Notes under the pieces: generated by a model
What the model saw: only the letters and a program-made list of their open reading frames with translations
What the model was told of the DNA's origin: nothing
Databases searched by the model: none
Translations under genes and position numbers: made by a program
DNA from: Photorhabdus noenieputensis
Lineage (GTDB): Bacteria; Pseudomonadota; Gammaproteobacteria; Enterobacterales; Enterobacteriaceae
Reading direction: 5' to 3'
NCBI RefSeq assembly: GCF_018448935.1
Contig: NZ_RCWC01000022.1
Location: forward strand, 20,444 to 84,443
Length of the DNA: 64,000 bases
In this document: positions 29,242-37,734 of the stretch, one piece after another
Layout: each line of letters begins with the position of its first letter
Numbering within the stretch: position 1 is the stretch's first letter

Positions 29242-30882
29242 GTGGTAAATCATCCGTGCGCGGGACAGATTGCCCGCCAAAGTGATCTGATAAATGTAGC
29301 GCAACTTACATCGCAGTATTACACCTTACATCCTCAGCCGGAAAACTCAGAGCATAAGGTTAAATTTGGTACATCCGGTCATCGTGGCAGTTCTCGGCGT
29401 CACAGCTTTAATGAGGCGCATATTCTGGCAATTACTCAGGCTGTTGCAGAAGTTCGCAAGCAACGGGGAATTAATGGCCCTTGTTATGTGGGTAAAGATA
29501 CCCATGCTTTATCAGAAGCGGCATTTATTTCTGTATTGGAAGTCTTGACGGCTAATGGCGTGAATGTGATTGTGCAGGAAAATAATGGATTTACGCCAAC
29601 ACCTGCGATTTCTCATGCCATCCTCTGTTATAACCGCTTGGGGAAAGCGTTGGCTGACGGGATTGTTATTACCCCTTCCCATAACCCACCAGAAGACGGG
29701 GGGATTAAATATAATCCACCTGATGGCGGCCCCGCAGATACGGATTTGACAGCAATTATAGAACGTCGTGCTAATGAGTTGCTTACAGAAGGTCTGAAAG
29801 ATGTTAAACGTTTGCCGTTTGTTCAGGTATTGAACAGCGAATATTTACATCAGCAGGATTTAGTTGAACCGTATGTTAGCACGTTGGGTGATGTGGTTGA
29901 TATGGACGCTATCCAGCAGGCCGGGCTGAAAATCGGTATTGATCCTTTGGGGGGCTCTGGCATTGCGTTCTGGCAGCGTATCGGTGAGCGCTACAATTTG
30001 GATCTGACATTGGTTAATGATCAAGTTGATCAGACATTCCGTTTTATGCATCTGGATCATGATGGCGTCATTCGTATGGATTGCTCATCCCCTTGGGCAA
30101 TGGCGGGTTTGTTAGCCATGCGCGATAAATTTGATCTGGCTTTTGCAAACGATCCTGATTATGACCGCCACGGTATCGTTACTCCTGCCGGTTTGATGAA
30201 TCCTAACCACTATCTGGCAACCGCGATAAATTACCTATTCCGCCATCGTCCCCAATGGTCAGAGAGTGTTGCGGTAGGTAAAACATTGGTATCCAGTGCC
30301 ATGATTGATCGGGTTGTCGCCGATCTTGGTCGTAAATTGGTGGAAGTGCCCGTAGGTTTTAAGTGGTTTGTTGATGGGTTACATAAAGGTGAGTTAGGCT
30401 TTGGTGGAGAGGAGAGTGCCGGGGCATCTTTCTTACGTTTTGATGGTACGCCGTGGTCTACAGATAAAGATGGGATTATCTTGTGTTTGCTGGCGGCAGA
30501 GATGACCGCAGTAACAGGGGAAAATCCGCAGCAGCATTACAATAAGTTGGCAGCCCGTTTCGGTACGCCAAGTTACAGTCGTATTCAGGCGTCGGCAACT
30601 TATCAGCAAAAGGCATTATTAGCCAAGTTATCACCAGAAATGGTGAAAGCGGATAAGCTCGCTGGTGATCCAATCACAGCCCGATTGACAAAAGCTTCTG
30701 GTAACGGCGCGTCAATCGGTGGTCTAAAAGTGATAACAGAAAACGGCTGGTTTGCTGCGCGTCCATCGGGGACAGAGGAAGCCTATAAAATTTATTGTGA
30801 AAGTCTCCTTGGCCCTGAGCACCGGCAGAAAATTGAGCAGGAAGCACTGGATATCGTTAACCAGGTTTTTGCCGCTGGCTAA
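29242..30882 (+). CDS. pgm: Phosphoglucomutase
   Basis: A 546-aa alpha-D-phosphohexomutase interconverting glucose 1-phosphate and glucose 6-phosphate, linking glycolysis to UDP-glucose and glycogen. The catalytic phosphoserine loop is [25 protein letters not shown] (about 134-158). The metal-binding loop is [11 protein letters not shown], the sugar-binding loop [12 protein letters not shown], and the phosphate-binding loop [15 protein letters not shown]. The start at 29242 is a GTG with GGGGAG upstream. Length is identical to E. coli Pgm. Confidence 0.96.
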   Translation: MVNHPCAGQIARQSDLINVAQLTSQYYTLHPQPENSEHKVKFGTSGHRGSSRRHSFNEAHILAITQAVAEVRKQRGINGPCYVGKDTHALSEAAFISVLEVLTANGVNVIVQENNGFTPTPAISHAILCYNRLGKALADGIVITPSHNPPEDGGIKYNPPDGGPADTDLTAIIERRANELLTEGLKDVKRLPFVQVLNSEYLHQQDLVEPYVSTLGDVVDMDAIQQAGLKIGIDPLGGSGIAFWQRIGERYNLDLTLVNDQVDQTFRFMHLDHDGVIRMDCSSPWAMAGLLAMRDKFDLAFANDPDYDRHGIVTPAGLMNPNHYLATAINYLFRHRPQWSESVAVGKTLVSSAMIDRVVADLGRKLVEVPVGFKWFVDGLHKGELGFGGEESAGASFLRFDGTPWSTDKDGIILCLLAAEMTAVTGENPQQHYNKLAARFGTPSYSRIQASATYQQKALLAKLSPEMVKADKLAGDPITARLTKASGNGASIGGLKVITENGWFAARPSGTEEAYKIYCESLLGPEHRQKIEQEALDIVNQVFAAG

Positions 30883-30903
30883 TCTTTTGAGTTAATTAAA
30901 AAG

Positions 30904-30942
30904 AATCCGCAATAGTAATAAAGGCTTTTGCGGATTTTTTAT
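30904..30942 (+). terminator. Terminator after pgm
   Basis: AATCCGCAA (30904-30912) pairs with TTGCGGATT (30928-30936) and is followed by a T-run. The convergent EamA gene ends just beyond. Confidence 0.88.
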
Positions 30943-30945
30943 TTT

Positions 30946-31374
30946 TCAGCCCAGAGCGACCATTAATGCACCGACAGTAATCAGTGCAACACCACCTGCG
31001 GCCATAAGTGATATCTTTTCACCAAATAAGATAACGGCCAAGATGACAGCAAACACAACGCTGAGTTTATCAATCGGGGCAACCTGAGAAACATTGCCAT
31101 TTCTAATTGCCAGAAAGTAAAACAACCATGACAATGCCCCTGCCACACCGCTTAAAGTGATAAAAAGCAGCGCCTTGCGGTTTACCAGTATTTCACTCAC
31201 CAGATTTAATTTTCCCTGTACTACAACAACGCCGACAAGAAACAACGCCATAATGACTGAGCGTATTGCTGTTGCTGTATTGGCATCAAGATTTTGCAAC
31301 CCGATTTTCCCGAAGATAGCGACTAAAGCGGCAGTAAACGCTGATAATAAGGCATAGATAAGCCAGGTACCCAT
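30946..31374 (-). CDS. Half-size EamA/DMT-family membrane protein
   Basis: A 142-aa hydrophobic protein with about five transmembrane helices that forms one EamA domain (drug/metabolite transporter superfamily). It begins MGTWLIYALLSAFTAALVAIF and ends with the SQVAPIDKLSVVFAVILAVILFGEKIS half-repeat signature. Usual EamA transporters have two such domains; single-domain members act as dimers. Substrate unknown. It is monocistronic and convergent with pgm; an ERIC lies 20 bases upstream of its start, within its promoter region. Confidence 0.82.
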   Translation of the reverse strand: MGTWLIYALLSAFTAALVAIFGKIGLQNLDANTATAIRSVIMALFLVGVVVVQGKLNLVSEILVNRKALLFITLSGVAGALSWLFYFLAIRNGNVSQVAPIDKLSVVFAVILAVILFGEKISLMAAGGVALITVGALMVALG

Positions 31375-31393
31375 AGCGAATAAATCCTGTTGT

Positions 31394-31522
31394 TATACCC
31401 GTTATTTTTCAAGTTGCCTCTTTAGTTGGCTGCACTCGCTCACCCCGGTCACATAGTTCGCTATGTTCTCGGGGATTTGCTCCCTTGCCGTCTTGATGCA
31501 TCTTGAAATCCATAGGGGGTAG
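31394..31522 (-). repeat. ERIC element 6 (about 128 bp, reverse orientation)
   Basis: Begins TATACCCGTTATTTTTCAAG and ends near CCATAGGGGGTA, with the CACCCCGGTCACA...TCGGGGATTTGCTC core. Reverse orientation relative to copies 1-5. Confidence 0.9.
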
Positions 31523-32321
31523 TATCAAATGAGTTGAGATGATAAGGCCGTTTTCTTGGTTTGAATATACCATCACTCTCATTAAGTAAATTAAAGAATA
31601 AACTCATTACTAATCCCAATTTTAGTTATTGAATATTTTGGGGCCGTGAAATAGTTTCCAGTTTTAATCTCAGATGGATTCATATAAATCTATAAATAAT
31701 AATTATCCCCACCGGAGTTTAGCTATTAAACTAAGATATAATTTTATTTATCTATTTCACTTTGAACATAATATTACAGTTTATTTTGGGATTAGATTAA
31801 GCTGAGTTTTTCAGTTGATTGATTACTATTTAAATATACCCGTCATCTTTCAAGTTGCTTCTTTGTTGGCTGCACTCACTCACCCCGGTCACATAGTTAT
31901 CTATGCTCCCGGGGATTCGCTCCTTTGCCGCCGCGATGCATCTTGAAATCCATAGGGTATAGATAAAGATTGAACTGAAAGGCTTTGATCTGAGATTAAG
32001 GGCCCTTTTTACCTGTGTTTTTGCTTGTTAAAGTACAACGTACTTATGTCATTATGTTGCTTACTAACATCACCAGCATTTGATCTACGTTTAAAATGTA
32101 ACAAAAGTGTCATATTTCGTTTGCAATTAACATCTGTTTTGATAATATATTAAAGATAAATTATATATCATTGGATTTACTTTATCGTACAGATCATCCT
32201 AGTGCTTTCCTCTACATTTTATTTTTGTAGAGATGAGAAGGTCTTATGTGCTTTCATAAATATTTCAAATGATTGACTTAAAAGATATCAATATCAATAT
32301 AAATAATATAAGAACATAGCA
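31523..32321. other. Upstream region of the accessory operon
   Basis: About 800 bases without a gene. It holds ERIC 7, a perfect inverted repeat AAGTACAACGTACTT (32031-32045) that could be an operator, and a 7-bp hairpin CTCTACA/TGTAGAG (32210-32216 and 32226-32232) in the presumed leader. The DNA is strongly AT-rich. Confidence 0.5.
31835..31961 (-). repeat. ERIC element 7 (127 bp, reverse orientation)
   Basis: Full-length copy from TATACCCG to GGGTATA, 312 bases from ERIC 6 in the same orientation. Confidence 0.93.
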
Positions 32322-33554
32322 ATGAAAAATTTTTCTCTTAATAGTTATACATCCATACCGGCATGTATATGGGGTCTATTTGTTGGGACTTTTGTAACAA
32401 GATCAACATCAATGATGGTATGGCCTTTTATATCTATCATACTATATACAAAGTTTCATTTTACTGCATCGATGATTGGATTAGTTCTCTCTTTATCCAT
32501 TGCGATTTCATCAATATTAAGTTTTTATGCTGGTTACTTCTCTGATAAAGTCGGCCGAGCTAAGATAATCATCATTGGATGTCTTATATCTTCATTGGCA
32601 TATTTAATATTATGGTTATCTGAACATCAGTCTGGTTTTATTATTGGTACTTTGTTAGCGAATATTTCTTGGGCGCTGGTGAATAACCCAATAAAAGCTG
32701 TTATCGGTGATGTTATTGAGGAAAAGCAGGTAAGAGAGAATGCCATGTACTTAAGGTATTTATTTCTTAATGCGGGTGCGGTAGTCGGGCCTTATTTAGG
32801 CGTAAAATTAAGTTTGGATATTAATTCTATCTCTTTTTTGATTGTTTCGGTGTCCTATGTAATTTTTATGATCCCTGTTTATCTATTTGGCAAGAAAATA
32901 AAAATAAACTTAACAAATAATGATGACTTTAAAGGAACGATAAAGGTTTTATTGAATGATCGTGTGTTTTTAATGTTGGTCGTAAACAATATTCTCATGA
33001 TGTTTATTTTTGGCCATTTTGATTCAACTTTGCCACAGTTAATTACTTCATTAGGGTTTAATGGGTATGCTGAGTTTATTGCTTCGCTTATTATGTTACA
33101 TGCGATAACCATTGTTGTTATGCAGTTGCCGTTTTCCATGTTAACGCAAAAAATGGCGTTAGAAACTAAAATAAATATAGGGTCTGTATTACTCATTTTA
33201 TCTGAATTAATGTTCTTTATTTCATTCAAGTATTATGATGTTTATTTATTATGGTATATAGCCGCATTTACCATGAGTATCAGTCAAACTATTTTGTTTC
33301 CATGTGTGAATGTTTTTATCGATCGTTTGGCACCAAATGATTTACGTGGCGCATATTTTGGTGCGGCGTCACTTTATAGTATCGGTTTTTCCATATCTCC
33401 ATTGGTTGGTGGTACTATTATCCAATTATTTGATGGTGGAATGTTATTTCAATTATTAGCTATATTAAGTGTGTTGATGTTGGTAATTTTCTGTCGGATG
33501 TTTAAACTAAGGGATAAACATGAAATTAATATTAGAAGAAGTCTCAAATCTTAG
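32322..33554 (+). CDS. MFS transporter, likely exporter of the cluster product
   Basis: A 410-aa major-facilitator protein with about 12 hydrophobic helices. Loop 2-3 carries the MFS motif A as GYFSDKVGRAKIIIIG. A central hydrophilic loop around residues 185-210 divides the two six-helix halves. It is the first gene of the accessory operon, and its last 35 bases overlap the next gene, which implies translational coupling. By position it would export the product made by the downstream enzymes and could give self-resistance. This is inference from context; many MFS exporters look alike. Base composition is clearly more AT-rich than the flanking core genes. Confidence 0.85.
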   Translation: MKNFSLNSYTSIPACIWGLFVGTFVTRSTSMMVWPFISIILYTKFHFTASMIGLVLSLSIAISSILSFYAGYFSDKVGRAKIIIIGCLISSLAYLILWLSEHQSGFIIGTLLANISWALVNNPIKAVIGDVIEEKQVRENAMYLRYLFLNAGAVVGPYLGVKLSLDINSISFLIVSVSYVIFMIPVYLFGKKIKINLTNNDDFKGTIKVLLNDRVFLMLVVNNILMMFIFGHFDSTLPQLITSLGFNGYAEFIASLIMLHAITIVVMQLPFSMLTQKMALETKINIGSVLLILSELMFFISFKYYDVYLLWYIAAFTMSISQTILFPCVNVFIDRLAPNDLRGAYFGAASLYSIGFSISPLVGGTIIQLFDGGMLFQLLAILSVLMLVIFCRMFKLRDKHEINIRRSLKS

Positions 33555-33915
33555 ACCAACTGAATTACATTGTTCTATTCGTGTCGAGCAGTTAATAGAG
33601 AAAGTTAAACTTGAAGGTTTTTGGACTCAACCAATCTGGATTGATGAAACAACGAATGTGGTTATTGATGGTCATCATAGACTTGAATTAGCCAAAATAC
33701 TAAAATTAAATTGTATTCCTTGTTTGGCATTTGATTATGAGAAGGAACTATTGGTTTATTCCCGCAATGAGGGTAAAACAATTAGTCATAGTGATGTTAT
33801 TAAGGCGGGTTTGGATGGGCAACCTCTTGGTTATAAACAGACTCGTCATGAATTTGCCGGGAATGTTATTGAAACACAAATTTCGTTAAAAATGTTAGGG
33901 TTTGTCAATGAATAA
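33520..33915 (+). CDS. ParB-fold protein, candidate amino-acid (serine) kinase
   Basis: A 131-aa single-domain protein of the ParB/sulfiredoxin fold. The nucleotide-binding motif is VVIDGHHRLELAKIL (D50, H52, H53, R54), preceded by Glu32 in KLEGFWTQPIW. No helix-turn-helix or partner ParA is present, so plasmid partition is unlikely. The same stand-alone domain occurs in SbnI and SerK, which phosphorylate free L-serine to O-phospho-L-serine; SbnI feeds staphyloferrin B synthesis. In this operon a kinase making a phospho-amino acid would supply the fused nucleotidyltransferase/PLP enzyme downstream. It starts inside the MFS gene and its stop overlaps the next start. The fold is fairly secure; the kinase function is inferred. 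Confidence 0.66.
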   Translation: MKLILEEVSNLRPTELHCSIRVEQLIEKVKLEGFWTQPIWIDETTNVVIDGHHRLELAKILKLNCIPCLAFDYEKELLVYSRNEGKTISHSDVIKAGLDGQPLGYKQTRHEFAGNVIETQISLKMLGFVNE

Positions 33916-35104
33916 GCAGTTTTATGATGTGGTAATGTGTGGTGCGGGGCCTGCAAATATTTCATTAATCCCGGATTTATTAAAAGATGAAGCCATAAAA
34001 AATTGTCTGATTTTAGAAAAAACAGAGATGGTTGGTTCTGGTTCATTAAAGAAATATAAAATTACCGCGAACTCTTTAGGTAGTGTATTTTTAGAGAAAT
34101 TTGATGGTTGTGATGATGAACTTAGTCAGTATATAAGATCAACATCGGAATGGGAATATTTTAGTGCCAATAAAGATAAGCCAGTTGAATTGAGGTTTGT
34201 CGGTCAATATTTGGAGAGAATTGCACGCTTTATTCAGGAAAATAAATATGGTGATCGGTTTGATGTTTTTACTGCTGCGGAAGTAAAAAAGATTAAGCGG
34301 AATGAAGAGGGTAACTATGATATAACTTACCGTAAAAATAATGAAGATTATATTGTATCAGCACGAAAGGTACTGTTTAATATAGGTGGAGATCCAAACC
34401 AATCCAGATTATTGCATAATAGTAATAATATTACCTCTGGTGATTTCATTAAAGGTTTTTATGATGAGGTTATAAATAAAGGTGATGTAAAAAGTATATC
34501 AATATTGGGTTCGTCACACAGTTCTGTTTCTTGTTTGATTAGGCTGATAGAGCAATTAGAATTTACAGGAAAAATAAATGTTTTCGTGAATAAAGATTTC
34601 AAATTGTTTTTTGATTCGCCTTCAAGCGCAGAATCTTACGGCTATGATTTCACACAGGAAGATATTTGCCCTTTAAGTAACCGAGTTAATAGGTATTCAG
34701 GATTAAGATATGATTCTTTTGCTTTTGCACAAGAACTTAAAGAAAGAAAATATAAGAATATTTCTATCTTAAATATTTCAGAAATTTCTGATGATGAAGT
34801 TATTAAACTCATTAACTGCGATGATTTACTTATTCATTGTACTGGCTATCACTCTAAACTTGTTGAAATAATTAATGAAAATAATACTGCTATTGAATTT
34901 AAAAGTGATAGATACGGTTTGCTAACTAATGAAAAATTAAATCCTATATCAACGTCAGGTGACGCGCTCAATAATTTTCACACATTCGGTCTGGGATCGG
35001 GTGTAAAGACGGGTGGTGAAAATGGTGGAGAGGCAAGCTTTCATGGAAGAATTGACGGGGTTTGGGTATATCAGCATGTTATATATGACATCGTATTTAA
35101 TTAA
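33908..35104 (+). CDS. Flavin-dependent N-hydroxylating monooxygenase
   Basis: A 398-aa flavoprotein of the lysine/ornithine N-hydroxylase type (IucD/PvdA/SidA). The FAD loop is CGAGPANIS (11-19), with the GPAN variant typical of N-hydroxylases. The NADPH loop is ILGSSHSSVS in the middle. The C-terminal HCTGYH corresponds to the ATGY motif that marks this group. These enzymes convert a primary amine to a hydroxylamine using NADPH and O2. In FR-900098 synthesis the flavin enzyme FrbG hydroxylates a CMP-linked amine; the neighbours here suggest an equivalent step. ATG 33908 overlaps the previous stop (ATGAATAA). The class is clear, the substrate is not. Confidence 0.84.
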   Translation: MNKQFYDVVMCGAGPANISLIPDLLKDEAIKNCLILEKTEMVGSGSLKKYKITANSLGSVFLEKFDGCDDELSQYIRSTSEWEYFSANKDKPVELRFVGQYLERIARFIQENKYGDRFDVFTAAEVKKIKRNEEGNYDITYRKNNEDYIVSARKVLFNIGGDPNQSRLLHNSNNITSGDFIKGFYDEVINKGDVKSISILGSSHSSVSCLIRLIEQLEFTGKINVFVNKDFKLFFDSPSSAESYGYDFTQEDICPLSNRVNRYSGLRYDSFAFAQELKERKYKNISILNISEISDDEVIKLINCDDLLIHCTGYHSKLVEIINENNTAIEFKSDRYGLLTNEKLNPISTSGDALNNFHTFGLGSGVKTGGENGGEASFHGRIDGVWVYQHVIYDIVFN

Positions 35105-35175
35105 TATTTAATTCAATATCAAATTAAGAATAAAAATAACCTTTTAACATCCATTTAAAATAATTTATTAAGACT

Positions 35176-37032
35176 ATGAATAAAAAAACAGCAATCCTTC
35201 TCTGTGCCGGAAGAGGCAGCAGATTATCAACTAGAACATCAAATAAACCAAAACCTTTGGTAGAAACAAATCAGATATCATTTATCGATAATGCGCTGAG
35301 GAATATCGAGTCTGTCGGTATTAAACAGGTTATTATTGTGGTGGGTTATAAGAGAGATGTTTTAATGTCTCATATTAAACAAAGCTCATATAACTTGCAT
35401 ATTGAATTTGTTAATAGCGATAAATGGGAATCGACGAATAATATCTATTCTTTATATCTCGCTAGAAATTGGATTAAGAAAGATACTCTGATTCTTGAAG
35501 GAGATATCTTCTTTACTAAGAAATGCTTGGAAATTGTCATGTTAAAAGCGGGAGATCTCAATGTACTTGTTTCTCCTCTGAGCCAAAATATGGAAGGAAC
35601 TTATGCAAAAGTCGATAATGGTAATATCGTTGTGCTAAATTCCACCAAAGATAACAACTATCAGGTTGAAGCAGGTCAATATAAGACGGTAAATATTTAT
35701 AATATTTGCACCGCTAATTTTGCTGAATATGTTACTAAAGAGCTAGAAAGTTACGTTGATGGTGGATCGACTGGGTTATATTATGAGGATATATTTAAAC
35801 ACTCTTTACTGAATAATGTGGCTGAATTTAAAGCAAGTATTGTTGATAATTCTCAATGGTATGAGGTAGATAATACTTATGATCTGGCTATTTGTGACTT
35901 CATTTCAAGCAATAATAAATTAGATCTTGTGCAAAATAGGCATGGTGGTTACTGGCGTTATCCTATTATTGACTTTGGCTTAATTTACAATTTCAACTTT
36001 CCACCTAAGAAATTGAAAGATGAAATAAAGAATAATTTTGATGAAATATTGTTAAATTATCCTGGCGGGAATAGTTTAGTCGAGCATGCTTTATCTGAAT
36101 TTATAGGGGTAGAGAGAACGCAATTATGTATTTCGAATGGCGCTGCTGAGATAATTAAACGGCTGCCTGATGTTTATAAGGGTAAAGTATTAGTCACGGT
36201 ACCGTCATTTAATGAATATGCTAATTGCTTTGGTAAAGACAGAGCAATATTTAGCTATAGTAAAGAGAGCAGAGATTTTGATATAGATATTGATGAACTA
36301 TTAACGTTAGCGAAAGAAGAAAGGCCAAATGTGGTGGTACTTGAATCACCTAATAATCCGACAGGTAAATTGACGCCTATTGATAGTCTGTTATATTTGG
36401 CTGGCGAATTGTTGACATTAAATATCGATTTAATTGTTGATGAATCTTTCTTAGATTTCTCTAAAATGCGTGATGACACAATGTTAAAGCATTTAGATAA
36501 CTATAAGAATTTATCTGTTATTCGCAGCATGAGTAAAACTTTTGGCATTGGTGGTATTCGTATCGGGTATATTGCCACTGCAAATCAGGAATTACTTGGT
36601 AAAATAAGAGCAGTGTTACCCATTTGGAATATGAATGGTTTTGCTGAAGAGTTTTTATTGAGATTACCTCAATATAGAGAGAGTTATAAATTAAGTTGTG
36701 AAAAAGTGATTAGTGATACGTTAAAATTACAGCAGGAATTAAACTCAATCGAGGGTATTACCGCATTTGAGACAGATTCTAATTTTGTTTACTGTAAACT
36801 ACACATTTCTGATGCAAAGACGATATCACGGTTACTATTAGATATTCATGGGCTGTATGTGAAAGAGTGCTCTGGCAAAGGAAATGCAGACTCTGATATG
36901 TATTTGCGTATTTCTTGCAGAACACCAAGCGATAATGAAATTTTAATACGTTCATTGCGTATGGTGATGCAGGGGCTAATTAATATTAGTGATATTAGCG
37001 TGGTTAAGGAAGTTAACGAGGCTTGCGAATGA
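35176..37032 (+). CDS. Fused nucleotidyltransferase + PLP-dependent (CobD/HisC-like) enzyme
   Basis: A 618-aa two-domain protein. Residues 1-240 form a sugar-nucleotide/choline-phosphate-type nucleotidyltransferase: LLCAGRGSRLSTRTSNKPKPL (8-28, Lys26) and metal-binding Asp110 in LEGDIFF. The second part (about 255-600) is a fold-type I PLP enzyme close to CobD/HisC. It shows YPGGNSLVEHALSEFIG, SNGAAE, LESPNNPTGK, VDESFLDF, PLP Lys454 in SMSKTFGIGGIRIGY, and LRISCRTPSDNE. The same architecture is known from FrbH, which adds CMP to and decarboxylates a phosphono-amino acid. CobD itself decarboxylates threonine phosphate. It follows the flavoenzyme after 71 bases, and its stop overlaps the formyltransferase start (ATGA). 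Confidence 0.83.
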   Translation: MNKKTAILLCAGRGSRLSTRTSNKPKPLVETNQISFIDNALRNIESVGIKQVIIVVGYKRDVLMSHIKQSSYNLHIEFVNSDKWESTNNIYSLYLARNWIKKDTLILEGDIFFTKKCLEIVMLKAGDLNVLVSPLSQNMEGTYAKVDNGNIVVLNSTKDNNYQVEAGQYKTVNIYNICTANFAEYVTKELESYVDGGSTGLYYEDIFKHSLLNNVAEFKASIVDNSQWYEVDNTYDLAICDFISSNNKLDLVQNRHGGYWRYPIIDFGLIYNFNFPPKKLKDEIKNNFDEILLNYPGGNSLVEHALSEFIGVERTQLCISNGAAEIIKRLPDVYKGKVLVTVPSFNEYANCFGKDRAIFSYSKESRDFDIDIDELLTLAKEERPNVVVLESPNNPTGKLTPIDSLLYLAGELLTLNIDLIVDESFLDFSKMRDDTMLKHLDNYKNLSVIRSMSKTFGIGGIRIGYIATANQELLGKIRAVLPIWNMNGFAEEFLLRLPQYRESYKLSCEKVISDTLKLQQELNSIEGITAFETDSNFVYCKLHISDAKTISRLLLDIHGLYVKECSGKGNADSDMYLRISCRTPSDNEILIRSLRMVMQGLINISDISVVKEVNEACE

Positions 37033-37703
37033 ATAATCCTAAAACAGTGGTAATTTGTGGTAAAGGAGAATTGGCAATTTTCATTTGTCAATATTTCTTA
37101 AATCATAAAGAGTATAAAATATCGCACGTGGTGGCAGATAAATTCGAACCTGTAAGTACTGATCAGACGTTAATCGATTTCTGTTATCAAAATAATATTT
37201 CTGTTATTGAAGATAATAAGGTCGAAAATCTACCAGGCTATGAAAGTGGCGATTTCACTTGCGATTTATGTTTTGTCGTATTTCATAAGCGGATATTGCC
37301 TTTAAAATTCATTAATTCGTGTAAGAAAATATTAAATATCCATCTCTCTTATTTGCCTAAATATCGAGGTGTAAGACCGGTTAATTGGGCTTTGAAAAAT
37401 GGAGAACAGTCGCATGGCGTGACGATCCATGAAATCAACGAAGGTATTGATGCCGGGCCGATTGTGAATCAGATCTCGTTTTCTATTTATCCTGAATTTG
37501 AAGAGGTCATTGATACTTATACACGGGCTATTAGCTATGCCAGACAATTATTCCTTGACACGATGCTAATATTGGAAAAAATAACACCAAGACCTCAGAT
37601 TGATTCAGAGGCAACAATTTATTATGAAAAGGATAATCATAGTCTGGAAGAAAGGATGACATTTACCAAGCAGGCATCGCGCGAATTGCTTAATAAAGCT
37701 TAG
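37029..37703 (+). CDS. Formyltransferase (10-formyl-THF dependent type)
   Basis: A 224-aa enzyme of the formyltransferase superfamily (methionyl-tRNA, UDP-amino-sugar and glycinamide ribotide formyltransferases). The catalytic triad is visible: Asn103 and His105 in LNIHLSYLPKYRGVRPVNW, and Asp141 in NEGIDAGPIV. The C-terminal tRNA-binding domain of Fmt is absent, so it should act on a small molecule. Directly after an N-hydroxylase this points to N-formylation of a hydroxylamine, as in formyl hydroxamates. The start overlaps the previous stop by four bases (ATGA) with GAGG upstream; an alternative TTG at 37023 is less likely. Confidence 0.85.
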   Translation: MNNPKTVVICGKGELAIFICQYFLNHKEYKISHVVADKFEPVSTDQTLIDFCYQNNISVIEDNKVENLPGYESGDFTCDLCFVVFHKRILPLKFINSCKKILNIHLSYLPKYRGVRPVNWALKNGEQSHGVTIHEINEGIDAGPIVNQISFSIYPEFEEVIDTYTRAISYARQLFLDTMLILEKITPRPQIDSEATIYYEKDNHSLEERMTFTKQASRELLNKA

Positions 37704-37734
37704 ATGATAATTGCCTTTAACACTGGAACGCCCT

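Noticed and set aside
32322..37703. Hydroxamate siderophore cluster
   Set aside because: An N-hydroxylase is present, but there is no NRPS, IucA/IucC-type synthetase or TonB receptor, and the nucleotidyltransferase fusion has no role in that pathway.
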